Assembly: GCF_014851395.1 (NCBI RefSeq)
Contig: NW_024041150.1
Span: 13,912,137 to 13,976,136, forward strand
DNA length: 64,000 nt
Direction: 5' to 3'
Source of the DNA: Micropterus salmoides
Lineage: Eukaryota > Chordata > Actinopteri > Centrarchiformes > Centrarchidae
The translations under genes and the position numbers were made by a program. Shown in pieces: positions 22,201-32,569 of this stretch. Within the stretch, counting starts at the first letter, position 1; each line of letters opens with the position of its first letter. The notes beneath the pieces were generated by a model, which did not search any database, was not told where the DNA came from, and saw only the letters and a list, made by a program, of their open reading frames with translations.

Positions 22201-22740
22201 AGTATTCTGGATTGGAAATCTCAGTGCAGATTTCTTGGAGCTGGCTAAGATATGGGAGAAATTCATTGTGGCGAACATGCCAGATGCGAAACTTCCAGAA
22301 TATCCATTCCATTGTACGCTCAAGTATTTCAAGAATGCTGCCCAAGCAAACCCAGAGAATGGTTGGCTCATCAACCAAAGGGAATTCAACTAAGCTCATG
22401 TTGCATAATTTTGGGACCACAAGGAGCAGCTATGAAGGTAAACACTGATGATTATCTGGAGAAAGAATTCAAAATTGAGAAGAGTGTGCCACATGTGACT
22501 TTGTTGGTTTCTGAAGACTATGAGCAGAAACACATAGGGGAAATGATGACAGAAGCAGAGGAAGCTGTTTTTGTACCGATGAAAGAGAATTTGGCAATTT
22601 GGAGGAGTACAGATCAGCGATTCAGCAAAATCATGATTTCAGCTAAAGGACAAGGACAGCCACAAGCTGTACGGATGACACATGAATCTATTTATAGTGC
22701 CAAGATGGACTCAGATTCTATGAAAGAGGAGATGTTGCGA
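22201..22740 (+). pseudogene. 2H-phosphoesterase-like region between protease and RT
   Basis: Directly after the protease the reading frame contains YPFHCTLKYF (His codon 22310-22312). After a frameshift around 22340-22390 the next frame contains VPHVTLLVSEDY (His codon 22492-22494). Two H-x-T motifs embedded in hydrophobic strands, about 60 residues apart, are the hallmark of the 2H phosphoesterase superfamily. Between them lies a GPQGAAM turn. Known viral members in coronaviruses and rotaviruses cut 2',5'-oligoadenylates. I do not know an established function for such a domain in retroviral pol, and the call rests on motif recognition alone. The rest, to about 22740, is a linker ending just before the RT N-terminus. 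The region is broken by the frameshift here. Confidence 0.5.
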
Positions 22741-23942
22741 CAAGTTCCAGAATGTCTGTGGTCTCAACACAGTACCGATATTGGACTTGTGAAGTCAGCC
22801 CAACCAGTGAAAGTAGAACTTCGACCAGGAGCTAGACCTCCTTGGAAGTATCAGTATCCATTGAAGGATGAAGCAATTCAAGGAATTGAACCACAAATTG
22901 AGGGACTTTTGAAAGCAGGTGTTTTGAAGATGACAACAAATCCTCAGAGTAACACGCCTTTGTTGCCTGTGAAGAAACCTGTTGAGACAGCAGAAGTTCC
23001 GGATCCACATACTTTGTTAGCCCAAATTCCTCCTGATGCAACACATTTCACGGTGTTAGATTTGTGTGGTGCATTTTTTAGTGTTCCTCTTAGTGTAGAG
23101 AGTCAGGGTTTATTTGGATTCACATATAAAGGACAGTTTTATGAGTATGAGAGATTGAAGGATTTAAACACAGTCCTCATATTTTTAACAAAGTATTGAA
23201 AGACGATTTGGTAGGGATAGATCAGATATTGCAGAGTACTGTGATTCAATATGTCGACGATATTATGATCTGTTCACAAGATGAAGAAACATGTCACAAA
23301 GACTCAATTAAATTGCTACAAATATTGGCAGAAAAGGGGCATAAGGCCTCACAAAAGAAGTTGCAATATTGCCAGGAGAAGGTTGTATATTTGGGTCAGA
23401 CAATAACGCATGGACACAGAAGCATTTCTGATTGTCAATTGGAGGCTCCAAAGCCCAGAACTGTCAGAGAGATGTTGACGTTTCTTGGTATTGCTGGTTA
23501 TTCTTCAGCATGGGTTGAGGATTATTCTAGTTTGACGGGACCTTTGAGAGCTATGGTTAAGGATACTGGGAACGCTCAACTTCACAGCAATCTGTCCTGG
23601 ACACAGGAAGGCCTTGTGGCATTTGAAACAATCAAACAGAGGTTACAGGAGGCGCCAGCGCTCACACTACCAGACTACTCTAAGAATTTCTTGTTGTATG
23701 TGTCTAATTCCACTGGAGGTAAATATGCATGTGCAGTCCTTTGTCAGCCGACGGGTACAGGGTCGAATCCTCAACCTATTTCCTATTATTCGACTGCATA
23801 TTCAGAAGTAGAATTAGGGCTACCACTGTGCTACAGAGCAATGGTGGGAGTTTATTTAATGTATGACAAAGCATCATCTGTTACGAGGGGTTACCCAGTG
23901 ACAATTCTTACCCATCATAGTCCCAGGAATCTACTGAACTAG
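22741..23942 (+). pseudogene. ERV reverse transcriptase
   Basis: The fingers begin at about HSTDIGLVKSAQPVKVEL, followed by RPPWKYQYPLKDEA. Catalytic motif A is VLDLCGAFFSVPL (Asp codon 23059-23061). Around 23150-23200 a stretch is missing or shifted, and reading resumes in the frame of 23196-23942. Motif C is YVDD at 23250-23261. The connection-type sequence follows (REMLTFLGIAGY, SYYSTAYSEVELGLP). The block between GVLKMTTNPQSNTPLLPVKKP and the motif A strand is also shorter than usual. The enzyme would make proviral DNA. A stop at 23940-23942 separates it from the RNase H frame. Confidence 0.85.
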
Positions 23943-23955
23943 GGGAAAATACACA

Positions 23956-25332
23956 TTGACTATGCCAAGGCTTAGAGACTATCATAGGCTCTTAGAGCAG
24001 GAGGATGTCACCCTGGTAAGGTGTGATACGGTAAATCCAGCCGAGAATTTGCCAACGTCAGAGGATGGTGAGCCACATGATGGTGTTCAAGAGGCAGAGA
24101 AATACTCAAGGCTTAGATCAGACTTGCAAGCCCTTCCACTACGTGAGGCAGACCTGGAGTATTGGACTGATGGGTCTTGTTATCGTGTGGTAGATAAATT
24201 GTGTGCTGGCTATGCAGTAGTAAAAGCTCAAGGAACGGGATTTGTTGTTGAAAAAGCTGAAGTAATACCACAGCCTGCGTCTGCACAGCTTGCAGAACTT
24301 GTGGGGCTAACAGAAGAGTGTTTGTTAGCAGACGGGCAGCGAGTGACAATATATACTGATTCGGCATATGCACATAATGTATGTCATTTGTTTGGAGCAG
24401 TGTGGAAAGGTCGGGGGTTTAAGAAAACGGATGATTCTCCGATACAACATCATGCACAAATAATAAAACTGTTGCATGCTATGATGAGGCCTAAAGAGAT
24501 AGCGATAGCTAAGTGTGCAGCTCATAAAACAGATGCGTCAAGAGTGACACAAGGGAACAAAGCTGCTGATGAAGCTGCAAAAGCTGTCACAGGAGCTGAC
24601 AAATTGGGCAAGGTTTTTCTGGTCACTCATGGGGTGGACTTGGAGGACAGAATTACGCTTAAGGAAGTGATTTTGATGCAGGAAGCTGCTTCTATGATTG
24701 ATAAACAGTTATGGCTAGACCGAGGTGCTGTTAAGGATTCTACGGATCTTTGGAGAAATCACGAGGGACTGATAGTAGCACCTCTGGACCTGTTAGGTTT
24801 GATGATTCAGGAAGCACATGGGTTAGCTCATGTTGCCAGGGGGGAGGTTAGGAGAAAAATCACAAAGGAATATGGTTTTTGGACACCATATTTGCTTGAA
24901 CAGATTGATTATGTCATAAGCAGGTGTACAATCTGTCTGAAAAATAATGTCCGCAGGGGTATGACTGTTCCTCCTGGTTACATTCCCACCCCAAGGGGTC
25001 CTATGCGTGAGTTAGTTGTTGACTTTGTCGATATGATAAAACCAGTTGAAGGGAAAAGATACATGCTAGTGGTTGTGTATAGATTTTCACGATGGCCGGA
25101 GGCCTGTCCAACCAAGCGGAAAGACGCTCAATCGGTTGCCAAGTTTTTGTGTAGAGAAGTCATAAGCAGGTGGGGACTTCCAGATCGAATATCATCAGAT
25201 AATGGGAAAGAGTTTGTGGATAAAACAGTGAAATTGATTTTGCAAAAATTGGGAATCAAACAACGTCTTGGAGCAGTTTATCACCCACAAAGTCAAAGGT
25301 TTTGTGAAAAATTAATGGGGTTTTGCAAATGA
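23956..25332 (+). pseudogene. ERV RNase H and integrase (integrase cut before its catalytic Glu)
   Basis: One open frame of 458 residues. The RNase H catalytic set is visible: TDGS (Asp 24169-24171), AELVGL (Glu 24295-24297) and YTDSAY (Asp 24358-24360). The C-terminal GNKAADEAAK follows. The integrase has an HHCC zinc region (AHGLAH then CTIC) and core Asp residues at 25021-25023 (VVDFVDM) and 25198-25200 (SSDNGKEF). Shortly after YHPQSQ a frameshift changes the reading, and the frame stops at 25330-25332. The third catalytic residue is therefore out of frame and the C-terminal domain is missing. The gammaretrovirus-like RNase H and integrase order supports the lineage call. Confidence 0.87.
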
Positions 25333-25387
25333 AACTATACGAGGGTTTAATCTTCTGTCAAATACTCAAAGAAGTCACAGACTGACA

Positions 25388-25837
25388 TTGTTGAAACATG
25401 ACATGGCTCTTGACTATATTTTAGCCAAACAAGGAGGTTTGTGTGTGGTTATGAACTTGACGGGAGACGGTTGTTATACTTTGATCCCAGATAGTTCTGA
25501 TAATATCACTAGTGTTATAGATGCATTAAAGAGTATAAGGGATGCGTTTGGTCAATCTGAGGGAGCTGGATGGTCAGCAAATACTTGGCTACAAAATCAG
25601 TTAGGACCAGTGGGAGCAGTGGTGGTTCAGATTTTGGTAGCAGCTTTTGTAGCGCTGTGTTTGATGTTTTGCTTTTGTACGGCGCTATTGACTTTTGCGA
25701 AAGCTATGATATTGAGATGGGTTGGAGTGGTAATGCCTGGGGAGAACACTCAGATGCCTTTGTTAACTATGGCTGATTCAGATGGAGAGGATGAAGGGGA
25801 ACCAGATGAAGTAATGATGGAAAGATATCCATTTTAA
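25388..25837 (+). pseudogene. ERV env remnant: end of transmembrane subunit
   Basis: Only the last 149 residues of Env remain. The start, HDMALDYILAKQGGLCVVM, resembles the heptad-repeat end and conserved loop of retroviral transmembrane subunits. The two loop cysteines are nine residues apart, and the CX6CC form typical of gammaretroviruses is not seen. A hydrophobic membrane span (VGAVVVQILVAAFVALCLMF) follows. The cytoplasmic tail is acidic (DSDGEDEGEPDE) and ends RYPF. The surface subunit, cleavage site and fusion peptide are absent, because only about 55 bases separate this from the integrase stop. The remnant cannot form a working envelope. Confidence 0.8.
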
Positions 25838-26593
25838 TGTTACTTTGTATCTTCATACATTGAGGTTTTAATTTTCATGTGTTATTTGCAACAAGATACT
25901 GGTTGGTGTTTTCTTTTCTTCCAGAGTATATGGGGATGTACAGATGGGGATTCAAATACTCAAACAAGGACAATATGAAAGGACTCTGGACAAGGATGGT
26001 GTGGAAACGTCTGGATTGCATCGACACTGCTGAGGAGCTGCAGTGGAATATTTTCCTATGTCTACTTTGATATAGATATGAATACATATGTGAATGAATA
26101 ATACTTAATTAACAATCATATTCTTTGTGTGTTAACTGTGTAAAGACTTGTACTTTCACTTAATATTTGGGGACCTCAGGTTTTTTTCTTTTTCTTGATG
26201 CTTAGGGATATAGGGTCTAGGCAGGGAAAGGTCCGTTGGAGGGTCCGATGGGTTGACCAGCCTGAATTCGGACATTGTTTTGATTTGTTTTATTTCCTGA
26301 GGTTTTCACATGTATTGGCTAAACCGTATTTCTGCATTGACTGATAAAGATGTCTTTTATTAATTGGACTGGAGTACCATGCGTGGCCGCCTAAGGCAGA
26401 GGGGCCGTGAGAAAATTTTCCTGTCTAGATTGTCTTGGAGGGAATTTGGAATGAAGGCTGCCGGACGGGTTTTTCGTTCTCACACTCCATAAAGTTGATA
26501 TGTTGTTAAAAATAATATTGCAAGAAGTATGTGTTGGAGAAATTGATCTCTTTTTGTTTTTCGAGACTCAATTAAGTCTCGTAGGGGGGAATA
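25838..26593 (+). other. ERV 3' region between env and the 3' LTR
   Basis: About 750 bases without a convincing gene. It ends in a polypurine tract, AGGGGGGA (26583-26590), placed three bases before the LTR, where plus-strand synthesis starts. Confidence 0.65.
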
Positions 26594-27053
26594 TGTGGTG
26601 TATAACATATGTACATTTGACCATTACAGTTTAACATAATACTCTGCAGCTGGAGAGAGGGACAGTGGACCCTTATGGGGAAGTAATGATTGATGGGTGT
26701 GCAAAGAGTGAACCCTCCTATGGAATTTGACCTCTGACCCAGTGTTAGGGGGAGTAGAGATTAGTGTGTATGAAGGGACTGTACCCTTCTGTGGTGTCTA
26801 ACAGATGGTTACACTTATTCTACAGCACTGCGCCCTTATATGGTATTTAGCAGAGACCTAAACATGTCCTATATAAGTTGTGTTCGATGTACAGAGAGAC
26901 AGAGTGGCCATCGGGCTGGGTCACTCTCCAAGCTGCTGCAGAGCTTGTAATTGATGCTGAATTCTTTGATGTAATAAACTCTTATAATCAAGAACAGTGT
27001 CAAGCGGATTTCTTCTCAACACATCATCGCAGCATTATCGTTCGGACACCACA
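26594..27053 (+). repeat. ERV 3' LTR (460 bp)
   Basis: Same length as the 5' LTR. TATATAA at 26870-26876 and AATAAA at 26973-26978. Directly followed by the ATAG target duplicate. Confidence 0.93.
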
Positions 27054-27722
27054 ATAGGTAAGTCACAGCTGTGTTCTCAGTCAGTCCCTGTTCTAACTGC
27101 AGGCTGAGTTCTACCCCTGTCACCAATTCTTTAACTTGCTACAGTGGGGAGAACAAGTATTTGATACACTGCTGATTTTGCAGGTTTTCCTACACAAAGC
27201 ATGTAGAGGTCTGTAATTTTTATCATAGGTACACTTCAACTGTGAGAGACGGAATCTAAAACAAAAATCCAGATCAAAATCACACTGTATGATTTTTAAA
27301 TAATTAATTTGCATTTTATTGCATGACATAAGTATTTGATACATCAGAAAAGCAGAACTTAATATTTGGTACAGAATCTTTTGTTTGCAATTACAGAGAT
27401 CATACGTTTCCTGTAGTTCTTGAGGTTTGCACACACTGCAGCAGTGATTTTGGCCCACTCCTCCATACAGACCTGCTCCAGATCCTTAAGGTTTCGGGGC
27501 TATCGTTGGGCAATACGGACTTTCAGGTCCCTCCAAAGATTTTCTATTGGGGTCAGGTCTGGAGCCTTGCTAGGCCACTCCAGGACCTTGAGATGCTTCT
27601 TATGGAGCTACTCCTTACTTGCCCTGGCTGTGTGTTTTGAATCGTTGTCATGCTGGAAGACCCAGCCACGACCCATCTTCAATGCTCTTACTGAGGGAAG
27701 GACGTTGTTGGCCAAGATCTCG

Positions 27723-28024
27723 CTATACATGGCCGGATCCATCCTCCACCTCGATACGGTGCAGTCGTCCTGTCCCTTTCACAGAGAAGCATCCCCAAAG
27801 AATGATGTTTCCACCTCCATGCTTCACGGTTGGGATGGTGTTCTTGGGGTTGTACTCATCCTTCTTCTTCCTCAAAACATGGCGAGTGGAGTTCAGACCA
27901 TAAAGCTCTATTTTTGTCTCAATAGACCACATGACCTTCTCCCATTCCTCCTCTGGATCATCCAGACGGTCACTGGCAAACTTCAGACGTGCCTGGACAT
28001 ATGCTGGCATGAGCAGGGGGACCC
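27723..28024 (-). pseudogene. Tc1 transposase, catalytic-domain fragment
   Basis: The minus frame reads [19 protein letters not shown] then [19 protein letters not shown]. This is the conserved GG.S..WGC region of the Tc1 DDE catalytic domain. In intact copies the enzyme cuts and inserts the element at TA. The frame downstream (lower coordinates, to about 27400) shows the end of the protein with further breaks. Upstream it stops abruptly where the foreign 1.1 kb begins. The short N-terminal fragment is at 29152-29358. Confidence 0.85.
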
Positions 28025-29120
28025 TTTTGGGATAAAGAAATATACGTTGAGCGTATTTCCCTTTAATCTCTCTCACCACAATATCAACATTTGGAAAAAT
28101 ACTTAGTTCTAAACATTCGGATAAAGACAGTTAAAACAAGGCTAAACACTATGGAAAAAGGTTATAATGGTTATATAAAACGTAACAAAGCTTGATTACC
28201 TGTCCTCAGTATACTTGCTGGTTACTGGTTTTAACTCATGAGACAATTTAGATGTAAGCGTGACAGTAAAATTTCGTTTATGCAATTACATGGTCATAGT
28301 TAGGCCTACTTAACGATTCTGTCAGTGTAAGCCGAGTTTTAAACACTTGCGTGTTATACCTTTCTTGTCCCCTTGGTGGTGCTTGGGTCACACAAGAAAA
28401 GAGTAGACATTCCACTTTAACTGAGAGGCTGGTGATGCCTACGAGCGTTTCCATGGATAATTTAGTAAGAAATTGTATATGAAACATTTAACTAAAGCAT
28501 TAGTTAATACTGAACAGACAGTGATTACTAGGGAGTAACAGGGATGAATTAAGACAACACAGAAAGAGGTTAGAAAACTAGTTCAAGATTACTTTCTTAT
28601 GGGTCGGCTAGTTTTCAAACATCACTAAAGGATAAGAACAGGGTTATTACTTACTAAACTCAGAGGCAAACACCGCTGCTCACTTAGCAAGGTTATTATT
28701 TAAACAGAATAAACACAGTTATACTGGAACCTTGCTTGGTTCGAGAAACAGGGGTTTTTATGGTCTCTCTTCTCTGCATTCCTGGCTTATCGCACCGGTT
28801 ATCAGAGAATGAAATTGTGGTTTATGGCTCAGCGAGTCAGGTTGAGGCTGGAGGTGACCTGCTGGAGGGAGAAGGGGTCAGATCGCCCCCTTTCCTGTCC
28901 TGTGGACTGTCGTTAGTGACACCTTTACGGCTAGAAAGGCTCTTTGAATACACAATCCTTAAGCGATTCATTGTCTGATTGAGTCTCTTTCGGTCCTTAC
29001 CAAACACCAGGCGATGTCTCTGGTTTTTACATGTGAAAAGGTCAACTCTCGGGGAGGGAAACTTCCCTCCCTCTTTTGACACCATCTGACCTTCTTTGAA
29101 GTGCGTCTGGTTGAGTTCAC
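28025..29120. mobile_element. Foreign 1.1-kb segment inside the Tc1 transposase
   Basis: Tc1-like sequence ends at about GGGGGACC (28015-28024) and resumes at GTTCTGGGCTGATCC (about 29127). The segment between matches neither. Read on the plus strand it can be bounded as TG...CA, as an LTR would be, but no target duplication is visible. Part of the transposase is missing at the junction. Its identity is open; a solo LTR or a filler from repair are both possible. Confidence 0.45.
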
Positions 29121-29151
29121 AACATAGTTCTGGGCTGATCCATCACCTTCC

Positions 29152-29358
29152 TCATGATCTCTGATGCCCCACGAGGTGAGATCTTGCATGGAGCCCCAGA
29201 CCGAGGGAGACTGACTTCTTCCGTTTTCTAATAATTGCGCCAACAGTTGTTGCCTTCTCACTAAGCTGCTTGCCTATTGTCCTGTAGCCCATCCCAGCCT
29301 TGTGCAGGTCTACAATTTTATCCCTGATGTCCTTACACAGCTCTCTGGACTTGGCCAT
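29152..29358 (-). pseudogene. Tc1 transposase, N-terminal HTH fragment
   Basis: The minus frame begins [28 protein letters not shown], the first helix-turn-helix (paired-like) of the Tc1 DNA-binding domain. [17 protein letters not shown] follows. The start codon fits the family. Reading degrades after about 50 residues, before the break at 29120. Confidence 0.87.
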
Positions 29359-29700
29359 TGTGGAGAGGTTGGAGTCTGTTTGATTGAGAGTGTGGACTGT
29401 TGTCTTTTATACAGGCAACGAATTCAAACAGGTGCAGTTAATACAGGTAATGAGTGGAGAACAGGAGGGCTTCTTAAAGAAGAACTAACAGGTCTGTGAG
29501 AGCCGCAAATCTTACTGGTTGGTAGGTGATCAAATACTTGAATGACAATGCAAATTAATTTAAATATCTGGATTTTTGTTTTAGATTCCGTCTCTCACAG
29601 TTGAAGTGTACCTGATAAAAATTACAGACCTCTACATGTTTTGTAAGTAGGAAAACCTGCAAAATCAGAAGTTTATCAAATACCTGTTCTCCCCACTGTA

Positions 29701-30440
29701 TATCTTCCTTCCTGTTTGGAATATGGACACATGATGCATATTTTTATGCTCAGCTACTTAAGCACTAACTAAAATACCAAAATGAGAGCCAAAAGGCTTT
29801 TTTCTTTTATGGCAAATGCACTATTGTTTCAACAAAACATCAAATTGTGTTGTTACCTGCAGACTGCCTGGATAGCACATTTAGTTAGCCATCATTCTCT
29901 GGAGTAGTACCTCTTATTCCAGTTGTGGGTTTGAATCCCAACCCTGGTAAAATACCAAAATGACACTTTAAAAGCTTGTTTTAAGGCAAATACACGTTTC
30001 TATCAACAAAGCATAAAATTGAGAGTTTTGTCACAGCTGTCATGTGATAGCTGAGTTCATACTGTGTTGGTCTTGAGAGCAATCTTGAGGGCTATCTTTG
30101 CAGGCACGGGATTGATTCCCACCTCGGCCCACTTTTAATTGTTCATAGCTTCATGGTGTTTGAACTTAACGCTGTCAACATAATGTTCAATTCTTCTTTT
30201 TAAATATATTTACAAGCAACACAGTGCTGTAGCAGGCATTTATGGTCATAGATCGCCCTCTATTGGTGCTTTGGTGACATTTTATGTGACCCAACACGAT
30301 GAAAGGAAAAGATTAATAACACACCTTTAGCACTATGTCTTAATAGGCCAGTTGTTATTGCTCTTCAGATCCAAAGATTGAGGGTTCAAATCCTGATCAC
30401 AGCATATTGACTCCAATACTAAACTGAAGAAATATTTCTG
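29701..30440 (+). repeat. tRNA-derived repeat units, tandem-like
   Basis: Three successive stretches each carry a degraded pol III B-box: TGGGTTTGAATCCCA (about 29926-29940), CGGGATTGATTCCCA (about 30107-30121) and AGGGTTCAAATCCTG (about 30381-30395). They are embedded in similar linkers (AAAATACCAAAATGA, TTAAGGCAAA, CAACAAA.CAT.AAATTG, TTTGAACTTAA). A clearer copy lies at 48190-48500. No cloverleaf good enough for a working tRNA is present. Confidence 0.6.
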
Positions 30441-30639
30441 CAAATACATCGCATTTTTGACAGCATAACCATCCTCAAGTCAATCACCAACAGGAAGTCA
30501 GCCATTTTGGATTTAATTGTCATATTTGGCAGTTTACACACTCCGCACTTTAATGGTCAACCGGGGCCTGCCTACATTGAACACATCCATATGCAATCAT
30601 AGCGCCATGCTTTATGTAGTGATATGTTGGCAATATACC

Positions 30640-31297
30640 TACAGACGGGAGGTTGATCAGCTGTCTCTCTGGTGCAGTCAGAACAACCTAGAGCTCAAAA
30701 CGTTCAAAACTGTGGAGATGATTGTGGACTTCAGGAGGAACCCCCCACTCCGCTCCCCCATCACCATACTCAACTGTGTCTGCTGTGGAATCCTTCAGGT
30801 TTCTAGGTTCCACTCTATCCCAGGACCTAAAGTGGGAGCCCAACACTGACCCCATCATCAAGACTGTCCAGCAGAGGATGTACTTCCTGCGCCAGCTCAG
30901 GAAGCACCACTTGCCTTATTGTATATACTGTATACCAAACGCACCTACCTCAAGTACATAGCACCTGCACATAATACTTATTTATTCCAGCATCCTTTGC
31001 ACTATGCTCCATTGTGCTGTGTACATGTGTACATGTATGTGTGCCTGTATATTACATCCACCTCAGACATGTACATAATAACAATTTTACTCCTGCATCC
31101 TTTTCACTCTACTCACTGCACTATTTGTCATAGATGTGTGTATATTGTTTTTGTTTATAGGGTGTATATTTGTGTTATCTATACTGTAGCCTGTGTCTGA
31201 TTTTATTATTGTGTTATTGTATTATATTTTGAGTAAGCACATTGTGAGCAATGTACAATCCTGAGTCAAATTCCTATAAAGCTAATTCTGATATCAA
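30640..31297 (+). pseudogene. L2/CR1-type LINE: RT C-terminal fragment and 3' end
   Basis: The frames at 30517-30849 and 30722-30961 together show REVDQLSLWCSQNNLELKT, VEMIVDFRRNPPL, SFRFLGSTLSQDLKW and QQRMYFLRQLRKH. This is the region after the YADD motif in L2/CR1-like reverse transcriptases. A frameshift separates them at about 30790. Low-complexity 3' sequence follows, ending CCTATAAAGCTAATTCTGAT, the style of 3' terminus seen in fish L2-type elements. The 5' part, including the catalytic core, is missing, as is usual for truncated LINE insertions. Confidence 0.8.
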
Positions 31298-32560
31298 CTT
31301 CAAAACCAAGAAAATGCCGATCCCTACCTGGATCTCCCCGACTAACTTAGCCCACCCTGAACGTTACATGGGGCTCTCCTCGTAACAGTGGTCGCAACCT
31401 GCTACACTGCAGCCAGACACCGCCCTGACCCCGGGCTCTCTTGATGGATAAAGCAATCGCGGCAGGTCAGCCACTCAACACAGAGCGTGCCTGCTCTTCA
31501 CGCGGAGGACAAAAGCAGCCGTGACTCACCAAGGTGCCTATCGGCTGATTACCGCGTGCACCAACTGCCAGTGTTGTTCTGAATTTTGCATGCCTGCCGA
31601 GAATTGCACGCACCTCGCGGGTGGTAACGCATATTTATGCTGAGAAAAGAGGTGGATGCAAATCTGCTCTGCCAAATTATGTATCCACATGATTTAAAAT
31701 ATGACTGCTGTAACAGTACTTTGCAGCAGTCACAGCTAACAGCTGACAGCTCTCACACACATTTACTTTAGTAAATGCCCATTCTAGTTTTGGTTGTTGT
31801 TTTTCTTCATTAAATTATGCTGAAAGAAAAAAGCTCTATACGGTGGACTCTTGTTAATGCTAAGTTCTAACTTGTCGTAATCATAACCATTCATTTAGAG
31901 CAACATGTTCAACATTTCAAAAGTGTGCTGATTGCTGTGAACAAGGCGTCACTATGTATTGAAAAGTGGAGGGGACATGAGGGCTCAGATTAAGGGTGTG
32001 ACGATACACTTGGGTCACAAAAACGAGACAAGATGGTATTTGAACATTAATTTGAGGGAGGGGTCTGGGGGTTAGGGTCGCGTACAGTAAAATGTTGATG
32101 TGCCAGTACTGCTCATCACATACAGTACACAGCACATCAGTGGCGGTCTGGCCATCTGGTATATAGAGACAATTCACGGTGGGCCGGCCAACCTCCGGGT
32201 CGGCGGGCCGTCTTCCTTAGCCTATACATTTTTACAATAATAAGTATGTATAATAAGTAATAATAAGTTGGCAGATGATTGAGCAACACAGGGCAAGCCC
32301 CGCCCCCCTTCTCTCCAGACCTGTCAGTCTATTCCATATGAATGTCTACGCAGCCCTTAGCCTCGCCACTTTTGTCACATTACACACACAACAGTAGAGA
32401 CCTGCGCGGGACTGTTTTCTTGATCCTGCTCCGCAACATGTGTGTTACTCTACCGCCCATTCCCGCAACATGTGTATCCCATCCTGCCCACACCCGCAAA
32501 CATTGTGACATGCAGAGTAAAAAAGGGACACAAATGTTTGGGCTAGGCTAAACATTCAGA
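31298..32560. other. Intergenic sequence, no gene seen
   Basis: GC-richer patches at 31320-31640 and near 32170-32210 (CCGG-rich) lie in otherwise AT-rich DNA. The stretch starting CAGTGGCGGTCTGG at about 32139 may be a DNA-transposon end, but I see no partner. Confidence 0.4.
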
Positions 32561-32569
32561 AAAACCGAC

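Larger units (their letters stand above)
17132..27053 (+). mobile_element. Endogenous retrovirus, near-identical LTRs, defective coding region
   Basis: A 9.9-kb provirus flanked by the 4-bp duplication ATAG (17128-17131 and 27054-27057). Order: LTR, tRNA-Arg-type primer site, a 2.1-kb leader, gag (with a PPPY motif, capsid and one zinc knuckle), protease, a 2H-like region, RT, RNase H, integrase, a short env remnant, a polypurine tract and LTR. A same-frame UAG between gag and pro, and the pol sequence, point to a gamma/epsilon-retrovirus-like fish lineage. By eye the two LTRs differ at two positions in 460. All genes are interrupted and most of env is deleted. Confidence 0.93.
27142..29698 (-). 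mobile_element. Tc1-like transposon with an interrupted transposase
   Basis: Flanked by TA on both sides (27140-27141 and 29699-29700). The inverted termini start CAGTGGGGAGAACAAGTATT and are inverted over about 130 bp, including the segment with TTCAACTGTGAGAGACGGAA. The transposase lies on the minus strand in two pieces separated by about 1.1 kb of unrelated DNA (about 28025-29120), which also replaces the middle of the gene. This Tc1 family is abundant in fish. Confidence 0.92.

Noticed and set aside
28025..29120. Calling the segment inside the Tc1 element a solo LTR outright
   Set aside because: The TG...CA edges can be drawn, but no target duplication, TATA box plus AATAAA at proper spacing, or second copy is visible here.
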